The translations under genes and the position numbers were made by a program. Positions 10,182-18,998 of a DNA stretch of 56,342 nucleotides are shown piece after piece; within the stretch, counting starts at the first letter, position 1; each line of letters begins with the position of its first letter. The stretch comes from Peptococcaceae bacterium CEB3 (GTDB lineage: Bacteria; Bacillota; Desulfitobacteriia; Desulfitobacteriales; Desulfitobacteriaceae). The notes under the pieces are model-generated. The model saw nothing but the letters and a program-made list of their open reading frames with translations, was not told the origin of the DNA and did not search any database. Where the stretch lies: the NCBI GenBank assembly GCA_001029295.1, contig LDXJ01000038.1, positions 1 to 56,342 of the forward strand. Direction: 5' to 3'.

Positions 10182-10805
10182 CTAGGAAGCCATTAATTGC
10201 TCAGCCTTTTCCACCGCTGTGGCCGCATCGGAGGCATAAGCGTCAGCTCCGATTTCATCGGCGAACTTCTGTGTCACCGGAGCACCCCCTATCATCACTT
10301 TGACCGGGTAGTCCTTCAGGCGTTCCATCGTATTTTTCATCTGAACCATAGTAGTCGTAAGCAGGGCGGAGAGCCCGACTATTTGCGGTTGATGCTCTTC
10401 GACTGCTTGGGCAAACTTGTCTGGCGCAATGTCTACACCCAGGTCGATCACTTTGTAGCCTGCACCCTCCAGCATCATGCGCACTAGGTTTTTCCCAATA
10501 TCATGCAGGTCCCCTTTAACCGTGCCGATCAAGACGGTCCCTTTGTCCTGTATGGCGCTGTCGGTCAAGAGCGGTTTGACCACATCCATCCCAGCGTGCA
10601 TCGCCCGGGCTGCAATGAGCACTTCGGGTACATAGACTTCGTTGTTTTTAAATCTAACTCCAACCACGTTCATCCCTGCAATTAAGCCATCATTGATAAT
10701 GCCTTGCGGTGCAAATCCCTCGGTTAAAGCCTTTTCGGCAAGCTCTTTGACCTTTTTGGCGTTCCCGCTGATAACAGCCTCGGCCATTTCTTGTAGTGTT
10801 GACAT
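10182..10805 (-). CDS. Corrinoid (B12-binding) methyltransferase protein, MtaC/MttC type
   Basis: Small corrinoid protein (207 residues) that carries a methyl group on cobalamin between a substrate methyltransferase and an acceptor methyltransferase. It has the helical B12-binding cap domain (about 1-85) and the Rossmann B12-binding domain with the cobalt-ligand motif D99-x-H101-x-x-G104 (KGDLHDIGKN), then GLSALLTTTM and GGAPVT for the nucleotide tail. The ATG at 10805 has GAGAGG upstream. An in-frame extension to 10898 lacks a site. It is unusual inside an arabinose cluster. The likely partners are the two URO-D family proteins at 13654 and 23351, which belong to the MtaA/CmuA superfamily. 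The substrate is unknown. Confidence 0.92.
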   Translation of the reverse strand: MSTLQEMAEAVISGNAKKVKELAEKALTEGFAPQGIINDGLIAGMNVVGVRFKNNEVYVPEVLIAARAMHAGMDVVKPLLTDSAIQDKGTVLIGTVKGDLHDIGKNLVRMMLEGAGYKVIDLGVDIAPDKFAQAVEEHQPQIVGLSALLTTTMVQMKNTMERLKDYPVKVMIGGAPVTQKFADEIGADAYASDAATAVEKAEQLMAS

Positions 10806-10914
10806 ATCTGTTACCTCTCTTTCTCTTGTGGATAGTATCCAAAACCGACTAACCTTCGGGGTGGAGTTGCAAATATGCAAAGAGTCATGGCACCGCATTG
10901 TTTAGGCTGTGGCT

Positions 10915-11277
10915 CTATCTCTGTGCAAAAGCGTTTCCGAAAAGGTACGCAAATTTCTCGTACATAGGAGAAATAACATATCTTGAAGCCAAAGTATCAC
11001 CTACCTGAACCACGTCTGCCCGATTCCTATAGATATAAAGATGGGTAGCTGTATCCACCGATGGTTTCCTGGATCCCTCAACCACCCGTCCAGATGGGCC
11101 CACAACAACCATGTCCTCTGGCGTCATCTTATCGTAAGAAGTGCCGCTCGGCTTAATAACCACATAGCCAGTTTTTTCGTCCCGCGCACTGACGTTCCCG
11201 CTGGTCATTGTGACCAGATTGTTCTTAGGCAATAGAACATTTAGCCTCTGTACCCTTTTCTTGAGTTCTTCCAGCAA
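10915..11277 (-). pseudogene. Class II aldolase/AraD-like gene, C-terminally truncated
   Basis: From a TTG at 11277 (AAGGAGG 8 bases upstream) the first about 93 residues match the N-terminus of AraD/FucA-type proteins (TMTSGNVSARD, VIKPSGTSYDKMTPEDMVVV, KPSVDTATHLYIYRNR). Just where the zinc-binding HTH motif should follow, the similarity ends and about 28 unrelated residues run to a stop at 10915. Zinc ligands and the catalytic part are absent, so it should be inactive. It may be the relic of the aldolase or epimerase that once worked with the adjacent corrinoid protein. The break looks like a deletion junction. Confidence 0.78.
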
Positions 11278-11449
11278 GCCAACCACCTCCTTGGTTGGTG
11301 CGATTCTTTCCGTCGCTTCTTCAGCGGTACCACTACGGCGTCTTAGAATGGACCCAGTTCCGAAAGCAGCGCCTAGGGGTGGCGACTCGCCTACGAGGCT
11401 TTTGGCAGAGTACAGCTAAGCATCTACCGTGTCTCACCCTATGGATCCA

Positions 11450-12262
11450 TTACACATCCCCTCCCGCCCTCACTACTTCCCGGCCGTCCTCCTGCAAGAG
11501 CTCAGCCAGCACATGGATAATGAAATCGGGTGCTGGCACGGAAGAGATCAGATCCTCCAGCCGTGTCACCCCGGTGAGCACAAGGGCGGTTTTGATTCCC
11601 GCCGCTGCACCCATCTTAATGTCTGTTTCAAGGCGGTCGCCGACCATTAGAATGTCTTCCCTTGGCAACCTCAGCCTGGACATGGCCGCATCCACCATCC
11701 ATGCCGAAGGTTTGCCGAGCACAGCCTCACATTTTCGCCCAGTGACAGCTTCCACTGCGGCAATCATGCCGGCAGCATCCGGTACAAGACCGTCTGGCAT
11801 CGGACAAGCCCGGTCGGCGTGGGTAGCAACGAGGCGGGCTCCGTTCAATACCGCGTGCATAGCATCGTTAAGCTTTTGGTAAGTGAAAGCACGGTCCCAG
11901 GAAACAACTACGTATTCGGCGTCGAGTGGGTTTCCCGTCACCATTAAGCCCGCCTTGGACAGTTCGTCAGCCAAGGGTTTTTCGCCGATCAGGTAAATAA
12001 GAGCGCCTTTCTTTTCTTTAGCCAGGTAACTGGCGGTTATCATAGCAGAATTTATTACGTCACCGTTAGCAACAGGCAAACCCATGGACCGTAATTTTTG
12101 CTGATATGATTCTACCGGTTCGATAGGCTTGTTGGACAAAAAAACGCAACGGGCACCACGTCGCTTCAACTCCAATATTGCGTTTACTGCGCCGGGGAGA
12201 GGGTCTTCGCCGAGATACACTGTTCCATCGAGGTCGAATATGTAACCTGCAAACAACCGCAT
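11450..12262 (-). CDS. HAD-IIA sugar-phosphate phosphatase (NagD/AraL-like)
   Basis: Haloacid dehalogenase phosphatase of the NagD/AraL type, 270 residues. The nucleophile motif DLDGT is at residues 10-14, followed by FLSNKP (motif II), the lysine in the VLGKPSAWMVDAA block (motif III) and MVGDRLETDIKMGAAAG (motif IV). The ATG at 12262 has GGGAGG upstream. In Bacillus the homologue AraL, a phosphatase with broad specificity for phosphorylated sugars, sits beside AraM in the arabinose operon. Here too it shares a locus with araM, which supports a clean-up role against toxic sugar phosphates. The exact substrate is not known. Confidence 0.9.
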   Translation of the reverse strand: MRLFAGYIFDLDGTVYLGEDPLPGAVNAILELKRRGARCVFLSNKPIEPVESYQQKLRSMGLPVANGDVINSAMITASYLAKEKKGALIYLIGEKPLADELSKAGLMVTGNPLDAEYVVVSWDRAFTYQKLNDAMHAVLNGARLVATHADRACPMPDGLVPDAAGMIAAVEAVTGRKCEAVLGKPSAWMVDAAMSRLRLPREDILMVGDRLETDIKMGAAAGIKTALVLTGVTRLEDLISSVPAPDFIIHVLAELLQEDGREVVRAGGDV

Positions 12263-12353
12263 AAGGCAAACCTCCCAAAGATAAAGTCAGCGCCACAACC
12301 CTTAACTACTTGACCATGGGCTCAACAACTTATCGTGCGGTACTAACCATAGT

Positions 12354-13337
12354 TCATTGACCAAGGTCCAAAACCGCACTGGCAGTAATGGTATCTGTCA
12401 CCAGGACGTCTACCAATCCAGCCCTTAAAGCACCAAGAATAGCAGGCGCCTTATATGCGCCGGACGCAAGTGATAACTTCACCGGAATGGCTTTGAATCT
12501 CTCGAGGCTAATGCCAATGCCGCACTTATAAAATCTATTAGTTACAGAGATTCTGCCGCTCTGGTCAAATAAAAATCTCCCGTTGAGTTCCCCAACCAAC
12601 GATTCTTCTTTTACCTCTTTCATGTCTTCATCAGTAAATACCTCGTTGAAAAGCAAGTTATTCTTGTCATATATATATCCAATCCCGGTTAGTGAAACAG
12701 TGCTTGCTTCTAGAACTCGTATAACCTGTTGAACACTTCTGCTGTCCATTAGCACATTCCTTTCCGCCTCCGTCTCCACGTAAGCCGGTGCGTACATAAC
12801 ATACCACTTCTTGGCCCCGAGGGCTTGAGAAAAGGAGCGCACCACATCACTCGGTTGCAGCTCTACGCTATGGTAGTTGATACCCCCCGTAAGTTGAGCA
12901 ACGGTTAAGTCAAAAGGTACCTTGTGTAGGTAATTGCTCATTAATAAAACCGTTGACCCCCAGAACAGACCTAGGACACAGGCCGGGCCTAGGTAGCGCT
13001 CTAATGTCGATGCGGCCGCTTCGGCCACATGTACTTTGGTTACATCTAGACTATCGTCCTTCTCCGCCGGAACGATCACCGCTTCCCGTATGTGAAAGGT
13101 CTCTTCTAAGCGCTTTTCCATCTCAACGCTAGAACGCGACGTACTGTGCATAATGATTTCGATTATTCCTTCGTCCCGGCTTTTCTGAAGCAACCGGGAT
13201 ACCGTAGGCCGGGATAGGTGAAACCTTTTAGCAACTTCTTGTTGGGTCAGATTTCCGATGAAGTATGCATATGCTATTTTTGTTATAAAATGCTTCTCAT
13301 CTTCCACAGCCTGGCACTTCCTCTTAACGTTTTTCAT
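12354..13337 (-). CDS. SorC/DeoR-type sugar-binding transcriptional regulator
   Basis: 327 residues with an N-terminal helix-turn-helix (about 28-55, including LTQQEVAKRFHLSRPTVSRL) and a C-terminal SorC sugar-phosphate-binding domain (about 60-325) with GLFWGSTV, LTGGINYHS and the SGAYKAPAILGALRAGLVDV end block. Regulators of this family sense phosphorylated sugars and act on neighbouring operons. It lies between the phosphatase and a URO-D gene on the same strand and probably controls the pentose or transport genes. The ATG at 13337 has only a weak ribosome site, which may mean low expression. Confidence 0.92.
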   Translation of the reverse strand: MKNVKRKCQAVEDEKHFITKIAYAYFIGNLTQQEVAKRFHLSRPTVSRLLQKSRDEGIIEIIMHSTSRSSVEMEKRLEETFHIREAVIVPAEKDDSLDVTKVHVAEAAASTLERYLGPACVLGLFWGSTVLLMSNYLHKVPFDLTVAQLTGGINYHSVELQPSDVVRSFSQALGAKKWYVMYAPAYVETEAERNVLMDSRSVQQVIRVLEASTVSLTGIGYIYDKNNLLFNEVFTDEDMKEVKEESLVGELNGRFLFDQSGRISVTNRFYKCGIGISLERFKAIPVKLSLASGAYKAPAILGALRAGLVDVLVTDTITASAVLDLGQ

Positions 13338-13653
13338 TGATGGATGTGTGTGGGGAAGTAGCTATACAACTTCCTGGCAAGTTAGTATAGAAATGGTTAT
13401 CGGGGCAATCCCTCCGGTCTAACAAACTCCCCTATAGACCTGATTTCCAAAGTCCGCTCAATAGCCACGTTTTCATACTTAGCGCAGAGCGTCGTCCCAC
13501 ATAACGATCCAATTTTCAGTGGTCACCCCTGGCGACAGATAAAGACTTTTTGATATTGTGCTTTTGCAAGTTAGCTCAACCGAGGGACCCCTAGTAAATT
13601 GGCTACCCGCCCGCCGTCCCTTGCTGCCTAGCCCTTACACCAGCCTCGTGGCA
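13338..13653 (-). other. Intergenic region upstream of the SorC regulator
   Basis: About 315 bases with no supported gene on either strand. It probably carries the promoter of the regulator and the 3' end of the URO-D transcript. No clear palindromic operator or terminator was recognised. Confidence 0.35.
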
Positions 13654-14676
13654 CTACACCTGTAGCGGGTAAGTGCCGAACTCCTTGACCGCATTGAGAA
13701 ACACTCTATAATTGACAGGGCTAATACCGGAATGTATAGAGTTACTAGAGGAGATAATATACCCCCCGCCTACCCCGGCTTTGCGGATACACGCCTTAAC
13801 TTCCCTCACCACGTGATCCGCGCTGGCGTCGACTAGAGTATGCACGCAATCAACATTGCCTTTCAGACAAACGCGATGGCCGTAAGTCTTTTTGACGTAT
13901 TCGATGTCCATTCCTGCCAACGGATCAATTGGGTCAAGACAGTCAATGCCGGTATCAATTAGATCCGTAACAACCTCCATAATATTACCATCGGTATGCT
14001 TAATAACAAACATCCCCGCAGCCTTGAGATTACGAATGAGCTTGGTAAAATGAGGTAAGACGATTCTTCTGTACATTTCTGGACTAATTAACAGTCCACT
14101 ATTACTAGCAATGTCGTCGCCGACAACCACAATTCTCACACCAAGTTCTTTGACATTTTTGGCAAGCCTAGTATTGTAGTCTACACTGATCTCCATGAGT
14201 CTTTCGATCAGGTCCGGCTGAGTGTAAAAGCTGACAAGGAAGTCCTCATAACCCAATAAGTCCCTAGGTTGGGCAAAAACATCCCTTAGGCGCACTATTA
14301 CGGCCTTATCCTCACCCACCTCTTTTATTACACGATTAATGTCATTAAACCTATACTCAGCGTCAGGATCTGGAATGGCGAGACTCTTCAAGTCTCTCTC
14401 GGACTTGATGGGAAAGGCAACCGGATTGGGATACTCGTCGTATGATACTCTGGTTATACCCCATTCATCCTTGTAGCAGCGATCATCAATCACCTCCTTT
14501 TTCATGTTGGGGGCAACTGCTATAGCATCAATGTCCATGGCCCGAATGAACTCGATTTCATCCCTCTGCCCAATCATCTTTTCGATAACATTGGGGTTAA
14601 TTATAAATTCAAAGGTCGGGATTCTATCCGGCTGACCCCCGCTCAGGGCGATCTTAACTCTTTCTTTGGCTTTCAC
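13654..14676 (-). CDS. URO-D family protein (MtaA/CmuA superfamily), HTDG variant
   Basis: A 340-residue protein of the uroporphyrinogen-decarboxylase superfamily, starting at a GTG after AGGAGG. Chromosomal heme-pathway HemE is excluded by the context and by the sequence around the active site. Methyltransferase relatives bind zinc through His-x-Cys and a later Cys. Here the matching place reads VIKHTDGNI (His227, Asp229 instead of Cys), followed by CLDPIDPLAG and LKGNVDCV. So it may be a variant with altered metal binding or a different reaction. It directly follows the ABC-transporter genes in transcription order, suggesting action on the imported compound, perhaps demethylation with the corrinoid protein (inference). 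Confidence 0.85.
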   Translation of the reverse strand: MKAKERVKIALSGGQPDRIPTFEFIINPNVIEKMIGQRDEIEFIRAMDIDAIAVAPNMKKEVIDDRCYKDEWGITRVSYDEYPNPVAFPIKSERDLKSLAIPDPDAEYRFNDINRVIKEVGEDKAVIVRLRDVFAQPRDLLGYEDFLVSFYTQPDLIERLMEISVDYNTRLAKNVKELGVRIVVVGDDIASNSGLLISPEMYRRIVLPHFTKLIRNLKAAGMFVIKHTDGNIMEVVTDLIDTGIDCLDPIDPLAGMDIEYVKKTYGHRVCLKGNVDCVHTLVDASADHVVREVKACIRKAGVGGGYIISSSNSIHSGISPVNYRVFLNAVKEFGTYPLQV

Positions 14677-14737
14677 GCACTCTACCTCCTCTTGCCATTC
14701 ATCTAGGGACCCCCTTCGTCAAGTAACTTTTGAAAAG

Positions 14738-14839
14738 CTAACTATATCGTTCTCGTAACGTCTGATATTTCCGAATGGTTTTACGGTGTTGACCAAACTT
14801 TTCAGCGAGCTCACTGAAGTTTAGAAGCAATGGCGATAA
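14738..14839 (-). pseudogene. Helix-turn-helix transposase scrap (possible IS21/IS481 type)
   Basis: A 33-codon stretch ends FSELAEKFGQHRKTIRKY then a few residues and TAG. This looks like the helix-turn-helix start of an IS21- or IS481-type transposase. No start codon or remaining part is present. It is short, so chance resemblance is possible. Confidence 0.35.
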
Positions 14840-14892
14840 CTTCACACTCGACAGACATTAAACTTTATGGGAGCCATGGAGCGTGCGAAATC

Positions 14893-15984
14893 TTAGTTCA
14901 GTCGCATGCCCGAAACCTTATCGAAGACAAATATACTTTCGCTGGGGATATCAATACTAAGCATGTCTCCTACGGTGAATTTGTGGGAAGAATCGGTTAC
15001 CACTACGATCTTTTGCCCTAATAAATCGCAAATCACATGCTTGCTATGGCCAAAATCCTCGTACGCAGAAATACGAACGGTAATCTCTCCGTCCCTCCTA
15101 ATCGTAACCGAAGTCGGTCTAACTCCTATCCTAACTTCAGTACCATCCCCAACGGACATTTTGGCTAAGCCAGGAAGACTTATAACAGAGGAAGACCCTT
15201 GCATGAGAAACGACATGCCTTCGGAGTCGTGGATCAGCCGTCCGGACAAAATGTTCATTGGCGGTTCACCGATAAAGCTCCCAACGAATTCATCCCTAGG
15301 GTTATCGAAGATCTCCATTGGTGTGCCATATTGTTGTAATACACCGTCTTTCATGATAGCTATGCGATCAGCTAAGGCCATGGCCTCCAATTGATCGTGA
15401 GTAACTATCACTGTCGTAGCATTAAGGGACACGATGATGCGTTTTATTTCAGTCCGCATTTCCTTTCTAAGAGTTCCATCCAGATGGGACAACGGTTCGT
15501 CCATTAATAAAATCTTAGGATCCCTTACTATGGCCCGGGCGATATTTATCCTCTGTTTCTCCCCGCCACCGAGCTTACTGGGTTTCATGTGGAGAATGTC
15601 GGATATTTTCATAAGTCCGGCGACTTCCACGACTTTCTGGTGGATTACCTTTTCAGCGACTTTTTTCGCCCTGAGATTAAAGGCAATATTGTCAAATACA
15701 GTAAGTGGTGGATATAGCGAATAATTTTCGAACACCAGCCCGATTTTGCGGTTCTTCGGGTCGACATCGTTTATTACTCGGTCATCGACCAAGATTTCCC
15801 CGTGCGTTACGCTTTCTAATCCAGAGATCATCCGGAGAGTGGTAGACTTTCCACAGCCCGAAGGTCCCAGCAACGCGACTACTTCGCCATCATTGCATTC
15901 AAGGTTCAGATCAGTGACCGCTCTTACTTCCTTGCGAGAATGGCGGTACACCTTGGTAAGGTTCCGTAATACTAGCTTTGACAA
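14893..15984 (-). CDS. Sugar ABC transporter ATPase 2 (UgpC/MalK-like)
   Basis: 363 residues: ABC ATPase domain (1-235) plus a C-terminal TOBE/OB regulatory part as in MalK and UgpC. Walker A is GPSGCGKST (40-48) and Walker B ILLMDEP (158-164), with the H-loop at VIVTHD. Two departures are seen. The Q-loop glutamine is glutamate (LVFENYSLYP, Glu86), and the signature is LGGGE (138-142) instead of LSGGQ. It starts at a TTG inside the end of the first ATPase gene (13-base overlap) with GGAGGG upstream, so the two are translationally coupled. CUT1 importers with two different ATPases are known, for example the glycerol system GlpSTPQV. Confidence 0.93.
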   Translation of the reverse strand: MSKLVLRNLTKVYRHSRKEVRAVTDLNLECNDGEVVALLGPSGCGKSTTLRMISGLESVTHGEILVDDRVINDVDPKNRKIGLVFENYSLYPPLTVFDNIAFNLRAKKVAEKVIHQKVVEVAGLMKISDILHMKPSKLGGGEKQRINIARAIVRDPKILLMDEPLSHLDGTLRKEMRTEIKRIIVSLNATTVIVTHDQLEAMALADRIAIMKDGVLQQYGTPMEIFDNPRDEFVGSFIGEPPMNILSGRLIHDSEGMSFLMQGSSSVISLPGLAKMSVGDGTEVRIGVRPTSVTIRRDGEITVRISAYEDFGHSKHVICDLLGQKIVVVTDSSHKFTVGDMLSIDIPSESIFVFDKVSGMRLN

Positions 15985-17117
15985 TTCAATCCCTCCAGGC
16001 GATCAGAAGCCGAATAGACCAGTTTCTTGGTATCAGGATCAAAAAGGAGACATTCCTCGGTAGAAACATTACAAGTTACGGTATCGTTAATCTTTCGGAC
16101 GATCGAGGCAGGTAAAACGACCTCCATGAATAGGTTTCTATTTTTTAGAGTCATAATATTGTTAATACCGCGTCGTTCAAATCCGTATACCAAGCCGCCG
16201 ACTGTTCCCTCCCCTCTCATCGTGTCAGTAACCGTTATATTGTGCGGCCTTATCCCCAGAAGAAACTCCCTCCCTGGATAGTTAGATAAAAACCTCGTTA
16301 GGTTCTCGTTTACTTTTAGACCTGGGTTTTTCAAGTCCTTAATATAAAAATGGCCATGTCCGCTTTTCTCGAGATATGTTACAGGCAGCAGATTTATCTG
16401 AGGATCGCTGAGCAGTGATGCGACAAAAATATCAGCAGGGCGATGATAGAGCGTTTGAGGGGTATCCACCTGGATAATTCTGCCTTTGTTCAAAACTGCT
16501 ACCCGATTACCGAGAGATAGAGCCTCTCGGTAATCGGGAGTAGCATATATGATCGTACTGGTGAGTGTTCCCTGCATTTCCTTAAACTCTATGCGCATCT
16601 CGTTGCGCAGCTTGGCATCAAGATGAGCCAACGGCTCGTCCATGAGAGAGACTGCCGGACTCCTAACCAAGGAACGACCGATAGCGACACGCTGTCTCTG
16701 TCCGTTACTAAGTTGCGACGGTTTCCGTTCTAAAAGTCCGTCGATCTGGAGTATTGCCGCAACGGATTTAACCGTTTTCTCAATTTTCTCCTTCGGCCAT
16801 TTTATCTTTGGACTCTTAAGTGGAAAAGCCATATTCTCATATACTGTAAGGTGAGGATATAGAGCATAGCTTTCAAAGACCATAGACACATTACGGTCCC
16901 GGATTTCTTGAGACGTGACATTTGTCTTACCCAAAAAAACATCACCTTGATCCGGGAGATATATTCCGCAAACGGTATTCAGCACAGTCGTCTTCCCGGC
17001 TCCGGAGGGACCAAAAAGCACGAAGAACTCCCTATCCGCAATTTCCAGAGAAACCTGGTGTAATGCCGTATTGCCATTGAACTGCTTACTGATGTTCCTT
17101 AATATCACGCTGGCCAT
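15972..17117 (-). CDS. Sugar ABC transporter ATPase 1
   Basis: 381 residues with an ABC domain and a C-terminal TOBE-like domain. Walker A is GPSGAGKT (36-43), the signature LSNGQ (136-140) and Walker B SLMDEP (157-162). The Q-loop again has glutamate for glutamine (MVFESYALYP, Glu82). In place of the usual TVIYVTHD H-loop it reads TIIYATPDYREALSL, so the switch histidine is replaced by proline. ATPase 1 therefore may be the less active partner of an asymmetric pair. It starts at an ATG with GGGAGG upstream, 13 bases after the permease gene, and is part of the importer operon. Confidence 0.93.
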   Translation of the reverse strand: MASVILRNISKQFNGNTALHQVSLEIADREFFVLFGPSGAGKTTVLNTVCGIYLPDQGDVFLGKTNVTSQEIRDRNVSMVFESYALYPHLTVYENMAFPLKSPKIKWPKEKIEKTVKSVAAILQIDGLLERKPSQLSNGQRQRVAIGRSLVRSPAVSLMDEPLAHLDAKLRNEMRIEFKEMQGTLTSTIIYATPDYREALSLGNRVAVLNKGRIIQVDTPQTLYHRPADIFVASLLSDPQINLLPVTYLEKSGHGHFYIKDLKNPGLKVNENLTRFLSNYPGREFLLGIRPHNITVTDTMRGEGTVGGLVYGFERRGINNIMTLKNRNLFMEVVLPASIVRKINDTVTCNVSTEECLLFDPDTKKLVYSASDRLEGLNCQS

Positions 17118-17130
17118 TTTTAATCCCTCC

Positions 17131-17952
17131 CTATCCTTTCACAGCGCCCAGACTTAATCCCCTTACCAAGTGCTTTTGAATAAGCACCGTTAAAGCTATC
17201 TCCGGAAGAGCCGAAATCACTGCGCCGGCCGCAAGCACACCGTAGTGAACAGTAAAGCCCCCGCCCATCATTTGCATAATTTGCACGGTAACCGTTTGAC
17301 TAACATTATTACTGAGAAGTAATGGCAGCGTGAAAGCGTTCCATGCAAAGATGAAAATAAGAAGAGTAGCTGCTACCAGCCCAGGACGAATAAGCGGCAA
17401 GAAGATTTTCATAAAGATCTGCAACCGATTATACCCGTCTATTGCTCCGGCATGTTCCAAGTCTGGCGATACATCCTCTAGGTAGGAGCGCAAAATCCAT
17501 ATAAAAAAAGGAAGAGTAATTAGTTGCAAAACCCATATTAATCCCGTATAAGTGTCGTACAGACCGAGGCGCTGATATATTACGAATAAAGGGATAATGA
17601 TCAGCATTGCTGGTGCAAATCTGAACGATAGAAAAGTAAAAGCTATATTTTCCCGTGCCCTGAACTTAAACCTGGAAAGGGCATAGGCAGCGGGTAGTCC
17701 AATTACGACTGACAAGCCAACGGCGCAAACACTAACAACGAGGCTATTGAAAAGAGTGTTGAGGTAATCGCTATTCATAAATATATCTCTATAGTTCCCC
17801 AATGTTGGGGAAAACACGTAAATAGTTGTAAACATCTGAGCGTCTGATTTGAAAGACATCAAAATCATCCAAAAAAAGGGGTATAGCGTAAACAGCGCAT
17901 AGACGCACAACAGAATTGGGTTCAATACGCGACCAAGCGTGCCTTTTCCCAT
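17131..17952 (-). CDS. Carbohydrate ABC transporter permease (MalG type)
   Basis: 273 residues with about six predicted membrane helices and the permease coupling loop EHAGAIDGYNRLQIFMKIFLP (quoted in two parts: EHAGAIDGYN and RLQIFMKIFLP), which matches the EAA motif for docking to the ATPase. It begins with a short cytoplasmic end and a first helix at about 10-32. The ATG at 17952 has GGAGG upstream. It lies 16 bases after the first permease and 13 before ATPase 1, so it is co-transcribed. It would form the inner-membrane channel as a heterodimer with the MalF-type partner. Confidence 0.93.
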   Translation of the reverse strand: MGKGTLGRVLNPILLCVYALFTLYPFFWMILMSFKSDAQMFTTIYVFSPTLGNYRDIFMNSDYLNTLFNSLVVSVCAVGLSVVIGLPAAYALSRFKFRARENIAFTFLSFRFAPAMLIIIPLFVIYQRLGLYDTYTGLIWVLQLITLPFFIWILRSYLEDVSPDLEHAGAIDGYNRLQIFMKIFLPLIRPGLVAATLLIFIFAWNAFTLPLLLSNNVSQTVTVQIMQMMGGGFTVHYGVLAAGAVISALPEIALTVLIQKHLVRGLSLGAVKG

Positions 17953-17968
17953 ATTGCTTCGACCTCCA

Positions 17969-18916
17969 TTAAATTTCCCCGGATGCCCTTTTCTGCGCCT
18001 TGAGCCAAAAGCTTACTAATAACTGACTCAGTACAAAAACTACTAGCCAGAGCAGAACCATATATGTTATGGCTTGGCCCATATTCATATACAGGAAGCC
18101 CTGCTCATATGCCAGAAGAGATAACGTCATCGTAGCATTTCCCGGGCCACCACCCGTTAGTCCATAGATTATAGCAAATTCTTGCAGAGAAACCATCAAC
18201 CTAAAGATAGCTGCTATGATGATAACCGGTGCTAACATAGGCAAAGTCAAGTTACGGAAAGTAAATAAGGTCCCGCCTCCATCTATCAAGGCGGCTTCAT
18301 AAGGCGCTATCGGTAGGGATTTTAGCCCCGCCAAAACCAGTAGAATGATAAACGGTGTGTAGATCCAAACATCGATCAAGACAACCGAGAACAAGGCCCA
18401 GTGGGGACTGGCTCCCCACTTGAAATTGTGTACCCCCAGCACGTTCAGGTAATGAGACAGGACACCCACAGAGGGATTGGTCATTAGTTGCCAAACTATC
18501 GTCGCAATAATAGGTGCTATCATTAGCGGGAAAATCAGCAAGACGCGCATCACCTTGACTAGCCGGTTTTCTTGGTTGAGAAGAAAGGCTATACCAATCC
18601 CCAAAACCGTTTCAACAGCCGTACAAACAAAGGCGTATTCCAGCGTTATAAGAAGGCTGTGCCAGAAATCAGGGTTACTAAACATGCTCGCATAATTCGC
18701 GATGCCAACGAAGTCAACCTTTGCTTTGTTAAAAGCAAAATCGGTAAAGCTATAATAAATCGCCAGGATGAACGGGTATAAGATACCTATTGTCACAACA
18801 AATGCCGGAGCAAGGATAAGATATGGTAAGCGAGCACGCTTTCTTCTTATCTTGCGCATCTCCCGCTGGTCGATGGATGGCATGCTGTCGGCACTGACTG
18901 TTTGCGTGTTATTCAT
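17969..18916 (-). CDS. Carbohydrate ABC transporter permease (MalF type)
   Basis: 315 residues. A basic cytoplasmic N-terminus (about 1-30) is followed by a first helix and five further membrane helices. The EAA coupling motif reads PYEAALIDGGGTLFTFRNLT, and the GLTGGGPGNATMTLSLLAYE loop is typical of CUT1 MalF-like permeases. It pairs with the downstream MalG-type permease. It is separated from the binding-protein gene by an 80-base gap holding a strong hairpin, which could lower permease output relative to the binding protein. No defect is seen. Confidence 0.93.
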   Translation of the reverse strand: MNNTQTVSADSMPSIDQREMRKIRRKRARLPYLILAPAFVVTIGILYPFILAIYYSFTDFAFNKAKVDFVGIANYASMFSNPDFWHSLLITLEYAFVCTAVETVLGIGIAFLLNQENRLVKVMRVLLIFPLMIAPIIATIVWQLMTNPSVGVLSHYLNVLGVHNFKWGASPHWALFSVVLIDVWIYTPFIILLVLAGLKSLPIAPYEAALIDGGGTLFTFRNLTLPMLAPVIIIAAIFRLMVSLQEFAIIYGLTGGGPGNATMTLSLLAYEQGFLYMNMGQAITYMVLLWLVVFVLSQLLVSFWLKAQKRASGEI

Positions 18917-18950
18917 TTTACCACTACCACCTATCCTACCAATTTGTCAG

Positions 18951-18986
18951 CCTAATTCCATCGGGGAAATCCCCGATAGAATTAGG
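18951..18986 (-). promoter_or_regulatory. Long hairpin between binding protein and permease genes
   Basis: A 16-base arm (CCTAATTCCATCGGGG) is followed by a 4-base loop and a matching 16-base arm with one mismatch. It sits just after the binding-protein stop codon and has no run of T. Such hairpins after binding-protein genes often stabilise the upstream mRNA or partly stop transcription, so that more binding protein than permease is made. The role is inferred. Confidence 0.7.
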
Positions 18987-18998
18987 CACCGCCGTAGC

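Noticed and set aside
11295-11882. A 195-codon plus-strand frame
   Set aside because: It is antisense to the HAD phosphatase and has low-complexity composition.
13654-14676. HemE of heme biosynthesis
   Set aside because: The active-site regions and the neighbourhood fit the MtaA/CmuA-type branch, not HemE.
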